From Acidimicrobiia bacterium (lineage in GTDB: Bacteria > Actinomycetota > Acidimicrobiia > IMCC26256 > JAGNEX01), in the NCBI GenBank assembly GCA_020637365.1, contig JACJWE010000001.1, positions 1 through 64,000 on the forward strand: a stretch of DNA of 64,000 nt, read 5' to 3'. This document shows positions 8,335-19,006 of this stretch, one piece after another (within the stretch, counting starts at the first letter, position 1; each line of letters begins with the position of its first letter). The position numbers and the translations under genes were made by a program. Under the pieces are notes generated by a model. The model saw nothing but the letters and a program-made list of their open reading frames with translations. It was not told where the DNA came from and made no database searches.

Positions 8335-9299
8335 CGGAGTCGGAGTTGTTCTAAGAGGTCCGCGGCGGCGGCGACGGGAGACTGGGTGCCGTTGGCGATG
8401 TCGGTCGCGGCGGCCTCGGCGCTGGGCGTCGCGAGAAGCGACCTGAGGCGCTGATCGATCCGTTGGTCGATCCGGCTGGCAAGCTCGAAACGGGCCCGTT
8501 CCACGCGCCGGTTGAGGATCTGACCGTTGGTCCTCAGCCACCGCCGATGCTCTGCGATTGCGTCGATCAGCTCAGCGATGCCGGTCTGTTCGGTCGCGGT
8601 CGTCGAGATGATCGGCGGTCGGTAGCCGTCGCGTTCCGCTCCGGTGACGTGGCTGAGGTCGAGCATCAACTCGATGTCGCGGCGCGTCAGCCAGCCCCCT
8701 GGGCGGTCCGCCTTATTGACGACGAACACGTCGGCGACTTCCATCAACCCGGCCTTGTTTGCCTGGACGGCATCACCCATACCGGGGTGGCGACGACGAC
8801 GGTGGTGTCGGCGATCGACGCGACGTCGACCTCGACCTGCCAACACCGACGGTTTCGATGATGATCGGGTCATAACCCGAAGCGTCCAGTATGCGGACCG
8901 CCCCGGGGATCGACAGGGCAAGACCACCAGCGTGGCCTCGGGTCGAGACCGACCGGATGAATGCGGTCGTGTCGACCGCGGCCATCCGCACTCGATCGCC
9001 CAGAATCGCACCCCCGGTGAGCGGTGAAGACGGGTCGACCGCGATGACCGCTGGCCGCCGACCTGCTTCGGTGAGGGCACGAACGACGCCAGCGACCAAG
9101 GTGGACTTGCCAGCGCCGGGTGCACCGGTGATGCCGATGACTTCGGCCTGTTTTGCGTGGGGAACATCAGTCGAGTGACCGCGTCCGCGGCCACACCACC
9201 CTGTTCGACAAAGGTCAGCAGGCGTCCCACCGCTCGCCGATTGCCAGCGAGGGCCTCCTCGACCAGCGCGCTTGGATCTGGAGGCGTCGGCGACGTCAT
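8331..9299 (-). CDS. meaB: MeaB/ArgK-type G-protein chaperone of a B12 mutase, frame-shifted
   Basis: GTPase of the MeaB family that loads and protects adenosylcobalamin in acyl-CoA mutases. The start at 9299 gives 'ALVEEALAGNRRAVGRLLT'. The P-loop GAPGAGKST and the following 'AVIAVDPSSP', 'GDRVRM' and 'ETVGVG' are in a second frame, then the first frame resumes with 'PGMGDAVQANKAGL' and the G4 motif NKAD. Adding one base in each of three short runs (T4 at 9151-9154, a GG near 8840 and a GG near 8780) restores one continuous family sequence. The upstream neighbour is the B12-binding subunit, and the ATG of meaB lies in an ATGA overlap, implying coupled translation. Confidence 0.88.
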   Translation of the reverse strand: MTSPTPPDPSALVEEALAGNRRAVGRLLTFVEQGGVAADAVTRLMFPTQNRPKSSASPVHPALASPPWSLASFVPSPKQVGGQRSSRSTRLHRSPGVRFWAIECGWPRSTRPHSSGRSRPEATLVVLPCRSPGRSAYWTLRVMTRSSSKPSVLAGRGRRRVDRRHHRRRRHPGMGDAVQANKAGLMEVADVFVVNKADRPGGWLTRRDIELMLDLSHVTGAERDGYRPPIISTTATEQTGIAELIDAIAEHRRWLRTNGQILNRRVERARFELASRIDQRIDQRLRSLLATPSAEAAATDIANGTQSPVAAAADLLEQLRLR

Positions 9300-9720
9300 C
9301 GCAGGTCAGCGTCGGCGCGCCGCCGGTCGCTCGGCGGATTGCTTCAACGACTTCAACGCTCGACGTACCTGGACCCAACACATCATCTGCGATGCCAGCG
9401 TCGAACAACAGGGTACGGTCTTCGTCGGGCACGATGCCCCTATGACGACGGGGAATATCGATCCCTGCGCCTTTTAGCGCGGCCACCATCGCTGGGCCCA
9501 AGGTCAGATGCCCAGCGTTATGCATCGACAACCCGACCACATCGGCGTCTTCCTGTTCGACCGCTGCAACGATCGAATCGGTGGTTTGGCGCAACCCCAG
9601 GTAGATCACTTCCATCCCCGCATCGCGCAACATTCGGGCCACGACACGGATACCCCGATCGTGGCCGTCAAGCCCCAGCTTTGCGAGCACGACGCGCACC
9701 GGCCGAACCTCACCATCCAT
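9300..9720 (-). CDS. Cobalamin-binding small subunit of an acyl-CoA mutase
   Basis: A single B12-binding domain of about 140 residues. The diagnostic motif is KLGLDGHDRG (D-x-H-x-x-G, the His that ligates cobalt), followed by 'MEVIYLGLRQT' and 'DVVGLSMHNAGH'. This matches stand-alone small subunits such as IcmB/HcmB. The ATG at 9720 (MDGEVRPVRVV) fits family N-termini; a TTG at 9744 is the alternative. Its exact 3' end is uncertain because one slip seems to lie near 9310. It is followed directly by meaB. Its catalytic partner is probably the large subunit at 17281-18919, which lacks a B12 domain. Confidence 0.85.
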
Positions 9721-10023
9721 GTCGACCACGCGTTGTGCAGCCAATCTCTTGCTCCCTACTTCGGTCTGTCAATCCCCAGCGACAGTGCGCAGAACCGTAG
9801 TTGCTTGCTCGTTTTTGCGCGAAGTTCGCCACGGTTGGGTTCGTGGACAAACACCCGAGACGTCGTTTGTGTTCGCCGGATACTCGATTTGTGCGATCAA
9901 TTCTCAAGCAAGTTCAAGAATGCATCATGTCTGGCCGATGTGCGTGGTATGGATCAGCTAGCTCGTCCACGGATATCCAACACCTCCCCATATCTCAAAG
10001 CGAGATGGGGCCAAACCCGAGGG

Positions 10024-13000
10024 GTGGGCAAGCACGGAGGAATGCTTGTCCTCGCGGTCATGCTGGTCGCATCCTTGGTGGCGGGTATTGCATCCTCACG
10101 CCAGGATGCGGGCGCCGACGTAGTTTCTGAATCTGTTGCACTCGGCGGTTCGGGCAACGAGGCGTCGCGGGGGGCTGTTTCAAGACCCAGCGACCGGTGA
10201 CATCTTCCACGTGGGCGTCACGGACTCCGCAGATTTTCCGGTAACGAGCGGATTCGATCCCTACCCAGGCACCGCTACGGGCAGCATGTTCTTCGTCGCG
10301 AAATACACCAGCGCCCTGCAACTGCAATGGTCACGGTTGATCGGCTCATCGTCCTCCGACCGGCTGGCGGGCGCCGCGTGGAATCCCGTGACCAACCAGG
10401 TCGTGCTCGTCGGCTCGACGACCGGTACCGATTATCCGACTACGGACGACGCCGCAGAACCGGTGAAGCTTTCACCTTCCAACCGTGAATCGACCATCCT
10501 GACGTCGGTCAATCCCGACGGTTCGATTGCGTACTCCACATACTGGAGTGCAAGCGGAACTGGCCATGCTCGGATGATCGGCTTTCAACGTCCCAGCATC
10601 AATTCGCTCGGGCAGATCGCAATCACGGGTCAGAGCAACACCGTCATTAACAGGGTCAACTCCTCAGCCACCCACGGCGGCAACTGGGACCAATTCGTCG
10701 TTGTCCACGACACCGCTGCGCCCGCAGGATCCAAAGTGCTCTTCGCAGGCCCGGTCGTCAACGGGTCAGGGTATGACGGTCGTCATGGCCTCTGGGATAG
10801 CGGCTTGGCCGTGACATGGTTGGATGACTCCTCATTCATGACCGGGGGCGGCTCGAACAGCACGCTGACGACCACCGACGGCTCGACGTACCGCGGCGTT
10901 GGATCTCAAGGTGTCGTGACGCGATTCGTTGCACCCGTGGCGAAGCCCCGCATGTTTACCGCGGAAACGGTCTCATATATCGGACATCCCGAGTACGCAC
11001 GGACCGACTCATTTAGCATCTTCAACGATGGGCTTGACGCAGACCCGATGACCGGAGAGTTCACCACCTGGTACGACGGCACCACGGTAGCGAGTCTGAC
11101 GTCGCGGCGGACCCCCGGTGAGGTATACGACAATACGAACGAAGCGATGTTGCTCCGGTTCAACGGTGACGGCACGTACACGGTCGAGAGAGAACCGTGG
11201 GACTCCATTTCTTCTATTTCGGCACATCAGCGGACGGATCTGAGGTCTATCGATGCTGGAATCGCTCGCGACGGGAGCGAACTGACGCCTGGATGGGCGC
11301 AGGGCACCGCCGTAGGGGTCTACTCCAGCGATGGCGAAGCGCCCCAGCGCCTGGTCGATCTGACCGCGGCGACGGGAAGTTCTGGATCGAGCACCGGGGT
11401 GGTCACCAGCGCTCAGGGCGACCTGTGCGCCAACGTCCATGTCCCCGAACTCGAGTCGTACTTTAGAGCGACCATCGAAGACGGTGGTCAGCTGCCAGCT
11501 TCTCTGTGGGACGCGAATCGTGACGTCGCCATTGTGTGCGTGCGCGACTTTGACTATCAGCCGCTCTCGATCAACCTGGGGTTTTCACCATCCACGGCGC
11601 GAGCCAACGAGCCTGTGCGTTTGTGGATCGACATCACAAACCCCAACGCTGAGCCAACCGTCGGCACGATGTTCTCGATGCCGTTGCCGGATGGCATCAC
11701 CGTGGCCGGAACCCCAGATGTCATCAGCACGTGTCCCGCTCAACCGGGCACCATGACGGGTTCTGCGGCGCCGGGCGGCACGTCGGTCAGTCTCGTGTCG
11801 TCGATCGGATACGCAGGCGCGACCCGTTTTCCCGCCGGTGAAACATGCACCGTCAGTGTCCTCGTGGTCGCCTCGAACCCGGGCAGCTACGAAGCGACGT
11901 CGCCTTACGTTCCCGCAGCTTGGTCTGTGCCAGACATCCCAGCCGGGTTGGCATCAGCCTCACTGACGGTCCTCGACGTCCCTGCCAGCGGTGGAGTTTC
12001 GGGCAATGTTTTCATCGACGAGAACTCAGATGGCACGATCGGAACTGGAGAACGCGGTTATCGCGGTGCGGTCATCACAGCCTTCGATGACGCTGGGGCG
12101 GTTGTCGCCACGGCCATTTCGAACAAGAGTGGCGACTACACACTGAGCGTGCCCGACGGCGTTCGCGTGCGTATCGAGGCCCGTCCCGCCACCGAAGATG
12201 CTGGATGGATCGAAGAGGGATATGCCGGGGGCACCTCGGTCCAGTTCGCAACCGCTCCAGCCGCGATCAACTTCTCATTCAACGACCCACAGGTTCACTG
12301 CTCGTTGTCGTCACCCGACGTGATCACGCCGTGCTACTCGACACTCGATCCAATCACCGGCCAGACCAACGAACCCGGTCTCGTCACGACGCCATCGTCG
12401 GTAGGGACAACCGACGTCCGGAACTCATCGGATACCTCGCCGGGCATCTACACCGACAGCCATCCCTTGATGGTGCCGTGGACGGAAACCGGAGCGACGT
12501 GGGGAACCGCCTATGACCCTGGCCAAGGGTTGATCTACTCAGCGGCGTTCGCCAAGACGGCATCTCATTTTGGTCCTGGCGGCCCAGGGGCGGTCTACGT
12601 AACGGACGCCTCCGCTGCGACGTCGGTGCTCGGCACCTTCGACGCCGGTGTCGACACACAGATCGCATACCCCACCAACGGGTTTGGCAACCCCGCCAAC
12701 GCTGCGTCGGCGAACCCGACGATTGTCAGCATCTTCGATGAGGCGCACAAGATCGGGCTCGGCGGCCTTGAGGTTGCTCGCGACGGCTCCGAGCTCTACG
12801 CAATCAACCTGTTCGACCGTACCTTGAGCACCATGTCGACAGCCGATGGCGCTGTATCGAGCATCGTGCCCATTCCCGGAACGCCCGATTCCGGCGTTCA
12901 GGTGGGTGTGTGTGCGCCACAGGACGTCCGACCGTTCGCAGCGTCGAACTATCGAAACAAGGTCTACGTCGGTGCGGTTTGCAGTGCCGAGTCCACCCAG

Positions 13001-15367
13001 GACGCGTCCCAGCTCGAGGCCTACATCTTTGAGTACGACCCAGCGGTCGACGCCTTCGCCGCTGATCCCGTCTTCACTCAGAACATCGCTCACATTCTGA
13101 ACGAACGCTGCATTAGGTGGTCGTCGGAAGGATGCGGTGGGCTGACGCCGTGGGCGAACAGCACCAGCGTGGCGGTGCGTCAACTGTCGCTGAGCGACAT
13201 CACATTTGAAAGCGACGACAACATCGTGTTGGCGTTCCGTGACCGCTGGAGCGACGGGTTCACCAACGCATCGGGTGCGACGCTTGTGCGAGCATGTGAT
13301 GCCGATGACGACTTCGGCGGTTGGGTCCTGGAAACCAACGGAAGCTGTGGACCGACGACCGGTCAGATCCAGGGGCTTTCAAATCAATCGAGCTTTATCA
13401 GCGGTGGCCTCTTTTACGGTTGGGATGCCATGGTCACCCTCCACCCGAGTCTGACCCTCGGTTCTACCGAGCTGTTGCCGGCCAGCGACGAAATGTTGGT
13501 GACCGCATACGACAACATGCAGACCCGCTTCTTTAACACCGGATGGTGGGCCTACGACGTCAACTCTGGTGTGCCGATCCGGTCGTTCACGCTGTTCGAG
13601 CGCGGTCCACACGACGACACCGTGTACACCGTTGGGAAACAGGCAGGTATTGGGGAGTTCTCGGCGATGTGCGATGTCGCTCCGGTCGAGATCGGCAACA
13701 GGATCTGGTTGGATGCTGATGCCGACGGCATCCAAGACCCCAGCGAAATGCCGCTGGGTGGCGTCACGGTCAACCTGTACGACGCCGCTGGGCATCTCAT
13801 CGCAACGACGGTGACCGATACCGACGGCAACTGGAACTTCAACTCCTCGGTTGATGACATTGACTTTGACCAGGACTACGAGGTGCGCCTCGACAACGAC
13901 GCCGACTATCAGCCTGGTGGTCCGCTGGCCGGTTTGACCTTGAGTGACGCCAACGCCGACGACAGCGACGGCGGCGACCTTCGGGACTCTGATGCGCAAC
14001 TCGTCGGCGGCATTCCGCGGGTGTCCGTGCACACCGGTGCCGCTGGCGAGAACAACCAGTCGATCGATATTGGGTTTACCGAGTACGACCTTGCTGTCGT
14101 CAAAGTGGTCGATCACTATGACGCTGACACTGCCGAGATCACCTGGATCGCTCGGGTCCAGAACCAGGCGGGCGTCCCATCTGGCGAGATCGTGGTCGAA
14201 GACACATTGCCGCCGGGGACCGAGTTTGTCTCCGCCGACAACGATGGCGTTCACGACTCGGGAACGGTGACGTGGACGATCGAGAATCTGCCGCCTGGTG
14301 CGTCGCTCGACCTGACGGTTGTCAGCCGAATCATCGACCGGACCCAGAACCCCTTTGTCAACGCGGTCGCGATTGTCGGCGACTCGGGGCAGGACTCAGA
14401 TTCGGATCCCGATGATGCCAACGAGCCGGTGATCGATCGCGAGGCGTTGGAGGACGCGAGTATCGACGACGAGGCTGGCGATACCGATGACCACGACATT
14501 GCTGTCCTTGACATCAACCGCATGTTCAACCTGTCCCTTGAGAAGACCCTCACATCGGCAGGCCCGTTCGAGCTTGGCGATGAGGTGTCGTTCGAATTGA
14601 TTCCCTTCAACGATGGTCCGGACGAAGCTGATGCTGGCTGGTCGGTGACCGAGGTACTGCCAGATGGCCTCGCTCTGGTGTCGATGCAGGGCGAGGGCTA
14701 CGAATGCTCTGGGTTCACATGCGTCGCACTCGACGAGCTCGGAGCCGCTCAGACGGGGCAGCCCATCGTGGTGACCGCTGCAATCGTCTCGGGGTCTGGC
14801 GGATATCGAAAGAACGTCGCGTTCGTTGCGCCGTCACCGTCGGATCCAAAGACTGAAACCAACGTGTTGAGCGTTCCGTCCTCAAACACCGACACCAGCG
14901 CGTCAAGTACCGACAACGATGCCCAGGCAACGCTCGTCGTCGAAGGGGAAGAGCTCATTCCCACGACGACGACAACATCGGCAGCATCGACGACGACAAG
15001 CTCTCCGGTGTCGACAAGCACCACGACGCCGTCCACGGATACGCCTCAGACGACGACCCCCTCGGCCGATCCCGGCTATCCCACCACAAGCCGCGGATCC
15101 CTCGTCGTTCCGGGAGCACCTCGTGGGGCGCAAGGGCAGCCGTCGTTTGGTGGAGACACCTTGCTGGGCGCCGCTCCCGCAAGTGTCGGAACGGCGGTAG
15201 GTGTGCGTCCTCAGGCATCGGGTAACGGCGGATTGGCGCTCACCGGGACTCGAGGCGCTCAGGTGTTGTTGCTCTTGGGGGTTGGGCTGGGCCTACTGGG
15301 AATTAGCCTGGCCGCGTCGGGCTGGAATCGCAGGAAGCATGGCGCTGGTTCTGAGTCAGCGAATTGA
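10024..15367 (+). CDS. Giant secreted surface protein: beta-propeller, SdrD_B and DUF11 domains, LALTG sorting tail
   Basis: About 1780 residues. The signal peptide (V)GKHGGMLVLAVMLVASLVAG is in a different frame from the body; removing one G from the G6 run at 10169-10174 joins them. Start is GTG 10024 or ATG 10042. Residue numbers below count from 10136. An SBBP-like propeller occupies about 1-330 (DIFHVGVTDSADFPVT, 'LVGSTTGTDYPTT'). SdrD_B/Cna-like domains lie near 620 (SGNVFIDENSDGTIG) and 1184 (GNRIWLDADADGIQDPSE). DUF11-like domains lie near 490-600, 1318 and 1465. A Ser/Thr linker covers about 1608-1640. The tail is LALTG (1700-1704), a hydrophobic helix, then RRK, a sorting signal of the LAxTG type used by class E sortases. 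It is likely an adhesin or sheath protein. No sortase gene is in the window. Confidence 0.85.
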
Positions 15368-15432
15368 TCCCACGGTGGGGATATCCGTGCAGGGGTCGCG
15401 AAGCCGCTGAGTTTGAGTTGATCTCGCCCAGG

Positions 15433-15460
15433 GCCGGGTCAGGCGAGTTCATGACCCGGC
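15433..15460. terminator. Hairpin between convergent genes
   Basis: GCCGGGTCA (15433-15441) pairs perfectly with TGACCCGGC (15452-15460) across a 10-base loop. It lies between the end of the surface-protein gene and the convergent 15496-15978 gene. No T-run follows, so it is a plausible but unproven terminator. Confidence 0.45.
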
Positions 15461-15495
15461 TCGCCGAGGCTGGCGGCGGCGAGACCGGGGTGCGG

Positions 15496-15978
15496 TTACC
15501 GTCCGGTGAGTTCGGTGAACTTGTCAGCGAAGGCACCCGGGCCAGCGGTTTTCGCTACATCAAAGCTGGTCGTGGTGCCGTCGACGAACGTGATCACCAG
15601 CGTGCCGGTGGCCTTGCCCATCTCCGCATCGAGCGATGTGATCTGGTCGAGTGGGATCGAGGCGTTCAAACCCTTTGGCCGGCCCGACAGGGAACTGTGC
15701 CCAAACACCAGAAGTCGCCGGTCGGATAGGCCGAGAACCGCTTTGCCTGCGGGGATATTCAGCATGATGCCGTCACCGGGGTTGTCATCGTCGGAGTCCC
15801 TGTTGCTCGCCAAAGCGTTGCTCGCGAGCACGCCGACAGCGCCGCCGAAGCCCCGAGCGACCTGTTGGCGGATAGCGCCTGGCGGCTGCCCGAACGTCGA
15901 GGCGACAACTTGCTCGCCCGGTTCGAGGTCATCCTTGCAATGCTTGTGGATCTTTTTCGTGAAATCGACCAGCGCCAT
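15496..15978 (-). CDS. Conserved hypothetical protein, possible PH-like fold
   Basis: This 160-residue soluble protein begins MALVDFTKKIHKHCKDDLEPGEQVVASTF. 'LEPGEQVVA' and 'VLGLSDRRLLVF' followed by 'IPLDQITSLDAEMGKATGTLVITFVDG' resemble the strand pattern of bacterial PH/YokE-like domains, in which a protein is probed as 'turn up the gain, then test'. A glycine/alanine-rich stretch (residues 40-60) might associate with membranes. The function is unknown; the fold suggestion is inference. No operon partner. Confidence 0.6.
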   Translation of the reverse strand: MALVDFTKKIHKHCKDDLEPGEQVVASTFGQPPGAIRQQVARGFGGAVGVLASNALASNRDSDDDNPGDGIMLNIPAGKAVLGLSDRRLLVFGHSSLSGRPKGLNASIPLDQITSLDAEMGKATGTLVITFVDGTTTSFDVAKTAGPGAFADKFTELTGR

Positions 15979-16536
15979 TCAACCGCTCCATGTGTCAGGG
16001 AAGGGTCAAGGGTAGCCCCATCACCAAGCCTTCAACGACCGTAAAACACGGGAAGTGAACGAGGCGGTCAGCCAGTCCGGGGCCCGCACCAATTCGAAGA
16101 GCCGCCAACGCTCTGCGGTCGCTCGCGCGAGGTTCGCTTCAAACTTCGGCTCTGCCAACAACTTGACTGCCAGGACCGCAAACTTGCGCGGGCTCGCTAG
16201 ATCCGAGACACCGCTACAAGAAGCGAACAGTTGTCGGGTGATCGGCAGGATTGACCTAGCACGTTGAGTTCGCTGAGTAGGGACGTGTCTTGCATGATGA
16301 GGCCGATTGAGCGCAGCCGGAAGTCGGAGTGAATCAACCGAGGTCGGGGAGTTCGTCGGCAGGGAAGCGGCGGGTGGCTGCCCAGTGGGTGCCGACATGG
16401 TCCGGAACATCGAAACGGCAGCTCGGAACAGAGGCTGCGTTGTCGTGAAGTACAGCCGCCAGATCGGCTTCTACTTGCCGTTTGACTACTCCTGGACGAC
16501 GCCTTCACAAACCTCCAAGTGCAAATGGAGTTAGAC
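15979..16536. other. Stretch without a convincing gene
   Basis: A 129-residue minus-strand frame at 16021-16410 is open. Its last half ('LAVKLLAEPKFEANLARATAERWRLFELV') reads like a helical protein end, but it has no recognisable family and no good start signal. I do not call it. No RNA gene was seen. Confidence 0.35.
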
Positions 16537-16770
16537 ATGCGAACCTTCGAATGGCTCTCAAAGATCTCCGGAATGATGACTGCATATATCGGGATCTCCT
16601 CCCTGATCACTAACCGCTATTCGCCAGACCCCATCCACCCGGGCGTTGCTGTCATCCAGGTTGTTGCAGGAACTTTGCTGCTTTTGATCGGTTTTGGCAT
16701 CCCGTACCGCCTTACGAGTACGACAAGAGAAGGGAAGCCAGGTGTCGAATCCGCTCATCTCAACGAGTAG
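16537..16770 (+). CDS. Small hypothetical membrane protein
   Basis: 77 residues starting MRTFEWLSKISGMMTAYIG at 16537, six bases after GGAG (16527-16530). Two hydrophobic helices are visible (about residues 10-25 and 38-58), with PDPIHPG between them and a charged tail. No family was recognised. The next small membrane gene overlaps its end, so the two may work together. Confidence 0.45.
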   Translation: MRTFEWLSKISGMMTAYIGISSLITNRYSPDPIHPGVAVIQVVAGTLLLLIGFGIPYRLTSTTREGKPGVESAHLNE

Positions 16771-16900
16771 TGAACTCCTAGTTGGCGCAAGCATCTTTGG
16801 AATCGTTCTCTTGATGGGTGCGTCGGGAATGAAGGTCGTCCATCGATTGACTCGACACAGATCAACGACGCCTGACGAAGCGCCCGATCTTGACGACTGA
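16742..16900 (+). CDS. Small hypothetical single-pass membrane protein
   Basis: 52 residues from a GTG at 16742 preceded by an AAGGGAAG stretch. One hydrophobic helix ('LLVGASIFGIVLLMGASG') is followed by a basic stretch (VHRLTRHR) and an acidic tail (DEAPDLDD), a positive-inside topology. It overlaps the upstream small gene by 29 bases. No family recognised. Confidence 0.38.
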   Translation: MSNPLISTSSELLVGASIFGIVLLMGASGMKVVHRLTRHRSTTPDEAPDLDD

Positions 16901-17280
16901 GCAACGCAGCGATGCTGCAAACTGGTGATGTCCTCGCGCTCGGGCGGCTTCGCCTGAAAGGCAGGTGGGTTACGGCCCTCGGCATGCCGGTGATCTCCTC
17001 GACTCGTCGACCGGGAGTTCACCGGCTCGCTGAGGCGGAATCATCGGTGAGCTACTGCGAGTGTGGTCATGCCGCCTTTTGTTCGTGACGGACGAGCGGG
17101 AGCACCGTACGTCTTTCTGGATTGTTTCTGCGGACGAGGGAACTACTCCGTTTGATGGTCATGGTCTACGCGTTCGGATTGTCGCGGACCGAGTTTCTGC
17201 TCCCATTGCCCAACAACAAACGCTCCGCTGCGAGCCCGGTCCCCCCGAGCGGAATCCGTGCGCTCGCTGGCGATTTGTTT
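16901..17280. other. Intergenic stretch, nothing recognised
   Basis: About 380 bases between the small membrane genes and the end of the minus-strand mutase gene. No convincing frame or RNA was found. Part of it is the 3' trailer of the mutase transcript. Confidence 0.4.
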
Positions 17281-18919
17281 TTAGACGATGGCGTGTTCGG
17301 TGTGGGTGCCGAAGATGGTGCGGAGGGTTTCGGCGATTTCTTCTTCGGTGGCGTAGGTGTGGACGGTGTTGATGAGTGCGGGCATGAGGTTGGTGTTGGG
17401 GTCGGTGGCGTCTTTGGCGAGTTGAGTGAGGGCGTCGTGCACCGCGGTGTCGTTGCGTTCCGCTTTGATGGTTTCGAGCCGTGCCCGTTGTTCGGTTTCG
17501 GTGTGGTGGTCGATGCGGAGCAGGTTGGGGGTGTCGTCTTGGGTGCCGTCGGTGTAGGCGTTGACGCCGACGATGATGCGGTCGCCTGAGTTGACGGCGC
17601 GTTCGAATCGGTAGGCGGAGTCTGCGATGGCGCCGATGAAGTAGCCGTTTTCGATGCCGGTGTAGACGCCTTCGAGGATTGAGCCGTTTCCGAGTGTGTC
17701 GAGGTGGGTGAAGATGGTTTCGGCTTGGCGTTCGAGTTCGTCGGTGATCCATTCGACGTAGTCGGAGCCGCCGAGAGGGTCTGAGACGTTGGGTGTGCCG
17801 GTTTCGTGGGCGATGATTTGTTGGGTGCGTAGGGCGATGCGTGCGGCTTTTTCGGTGGGGAGGGCGAGGGCTTCGTCGTAGCTGTCGGTGTGGAGGCTTT
17901 GGGTGCCGCCGAGGGTTGCGGCGAGGGCTTGGATGGCGACTCGGGCGATGTTGTTTTCGGGTTGTTGGGCGGTGAGTGAGACGCCTGCAGTTTGGGTGTG
18001 GAAGCGGCACATCATGGCTTTGTCATCGGTGGCGCCGTAGCGGTCACGCATCCACCGGGCCCAGATGCGGCGGGCGGCGCGGTATTTGCCGATTTCTTCG
18101 AAGAAGTCGATGTGTGCGTTGAAGAAGAAGGAAGGCGCCGCCCAACGGCGTTGATGTCGAGCCCGGCGTTGGCTGCTGCTTCGACGTAGGCAAACCCGTT
18201 GGCGAGGGTGAAGGCCAGTTCTTGTGCTGCGGTCGAGCCTGCTTCGCGGATGTGGTAGCCGCTGATGGAGATGGGATGCCAGCGGGGCATTTCGGCGTTG
18301 GTGAATGCGACCATGTCGGTGATGAGCCGCATCGACGGGCGGGGAGGGTAGAGGTATTCCTTCTGAGCCTGGTATTCCTTCAAGATGTCGTTTTGGATGG
18401 TGCCGGCGAGGTCGCTGCGGGCGACGCCGTTGTTTTCGGCGACGGCGATGTACATAGGCCATCAGAGTGGCGGCGGCCCGTTGATCGTCATCGATGTCGA
18501 GACGGAGCCGAGGTTGATGTCGGCGAAGAGGTCGGTCATGTCGGCGAGGGTGTCGACGGCGACGCCTGCTCGACCGACTTCGCCGAGTGCCCAGGGGCTG
18601 TCCGAGTCGCGGCCCATGAGGGGTTGGCATGTCGAAGGCGGTGGACAGGCCGGTTCCACCTGCTTTGAGGAGTTCTTTGAAGCGGAGGTTGGTGTCGCGT
18701 GCGGTGCCGAACCCGGCGAACATCCGCATCGTCCAGAGCTTGGACCGGTAGCCGGATGCGAACAGCCCGCGGGTGTGGGGAACTCGCCGGGGTAGGGCTC
18801 ACCGCCGTAGACCGGATCGACCGGCACGCCTGACATCGTCTCGAACCGCGTCCCCGCAACGGCGACGCCGCATACCGATTCCGCCACTGCTCCCGAGCAT
18901 CACCGTCCGCCACCTGCAT
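17281..18919 (-). CDS. B12-dependent acyl-CoA mutase large subunit, isobutyryl-CoA-mutase-like, frame-shifted
   Basis: About 545 residues, no B12 domain, ending 'TIFGTHTEHAIV' as stand-alone large subunits do. It isomerises an acyl-CoA with a B12-carrying partner, probably the one at 9300-9720. Start ATG 18919 gives MQVADGDAREQWRNRY. Seen in several frames: RFETMSGVPVDPVYGG, RMFAGFGTARDTNLRF, 'GLSTAFDMPT', 'LGSVSTSMTING', GTIQNDILKEYQAQKEYLYP, 'DPLGGSDYVEWITDELE'. At the methylmalonyl-CoA mutase positions Y89 and R207 (aligned from memory) this protein has Phe (18718-18720) and Gln (18363-18365), the isobutyryl-CoA mutase pair. At least four slips occur; the first is repaired by one more C in the C4 run 18852-18855. 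Confidence 0.85.
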
Positions 18920-19006
18920 CTCCCCTCATGAACGCGCAACCCGCGTGGTCGACATGCAAGGCTACCGGGAAGCGGGTGAACGGGCGTCTCCTGGGTAGCC
19001 GGGTGA

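Noticed and set aside
8331..9744. Programmed frameshifting or a natural B12-GTPase fusion (IcmF-like)
   Set aside because: The slips fall at ordinary short homopolymers, change direction twice and match missing bases; two coupled genes fit better.
13379..14254. A 291-codon minus frame inside the giant surface protein
   Set aside because: Antisense to a strongly supported coding region; no start signal or motif.
16021..16410. A 129-codon minus frame with a helical C-terminal half
   Set aside because: No start signal, no family and a low-complexity N-terminal half; not enough to call a gene.
17159..18010. A 283-codon Arg/His/Pro-rich frame
   Set aside because: It is a wrong-frame reading of the mutase gene on the same strand; the composition is not protein-like.
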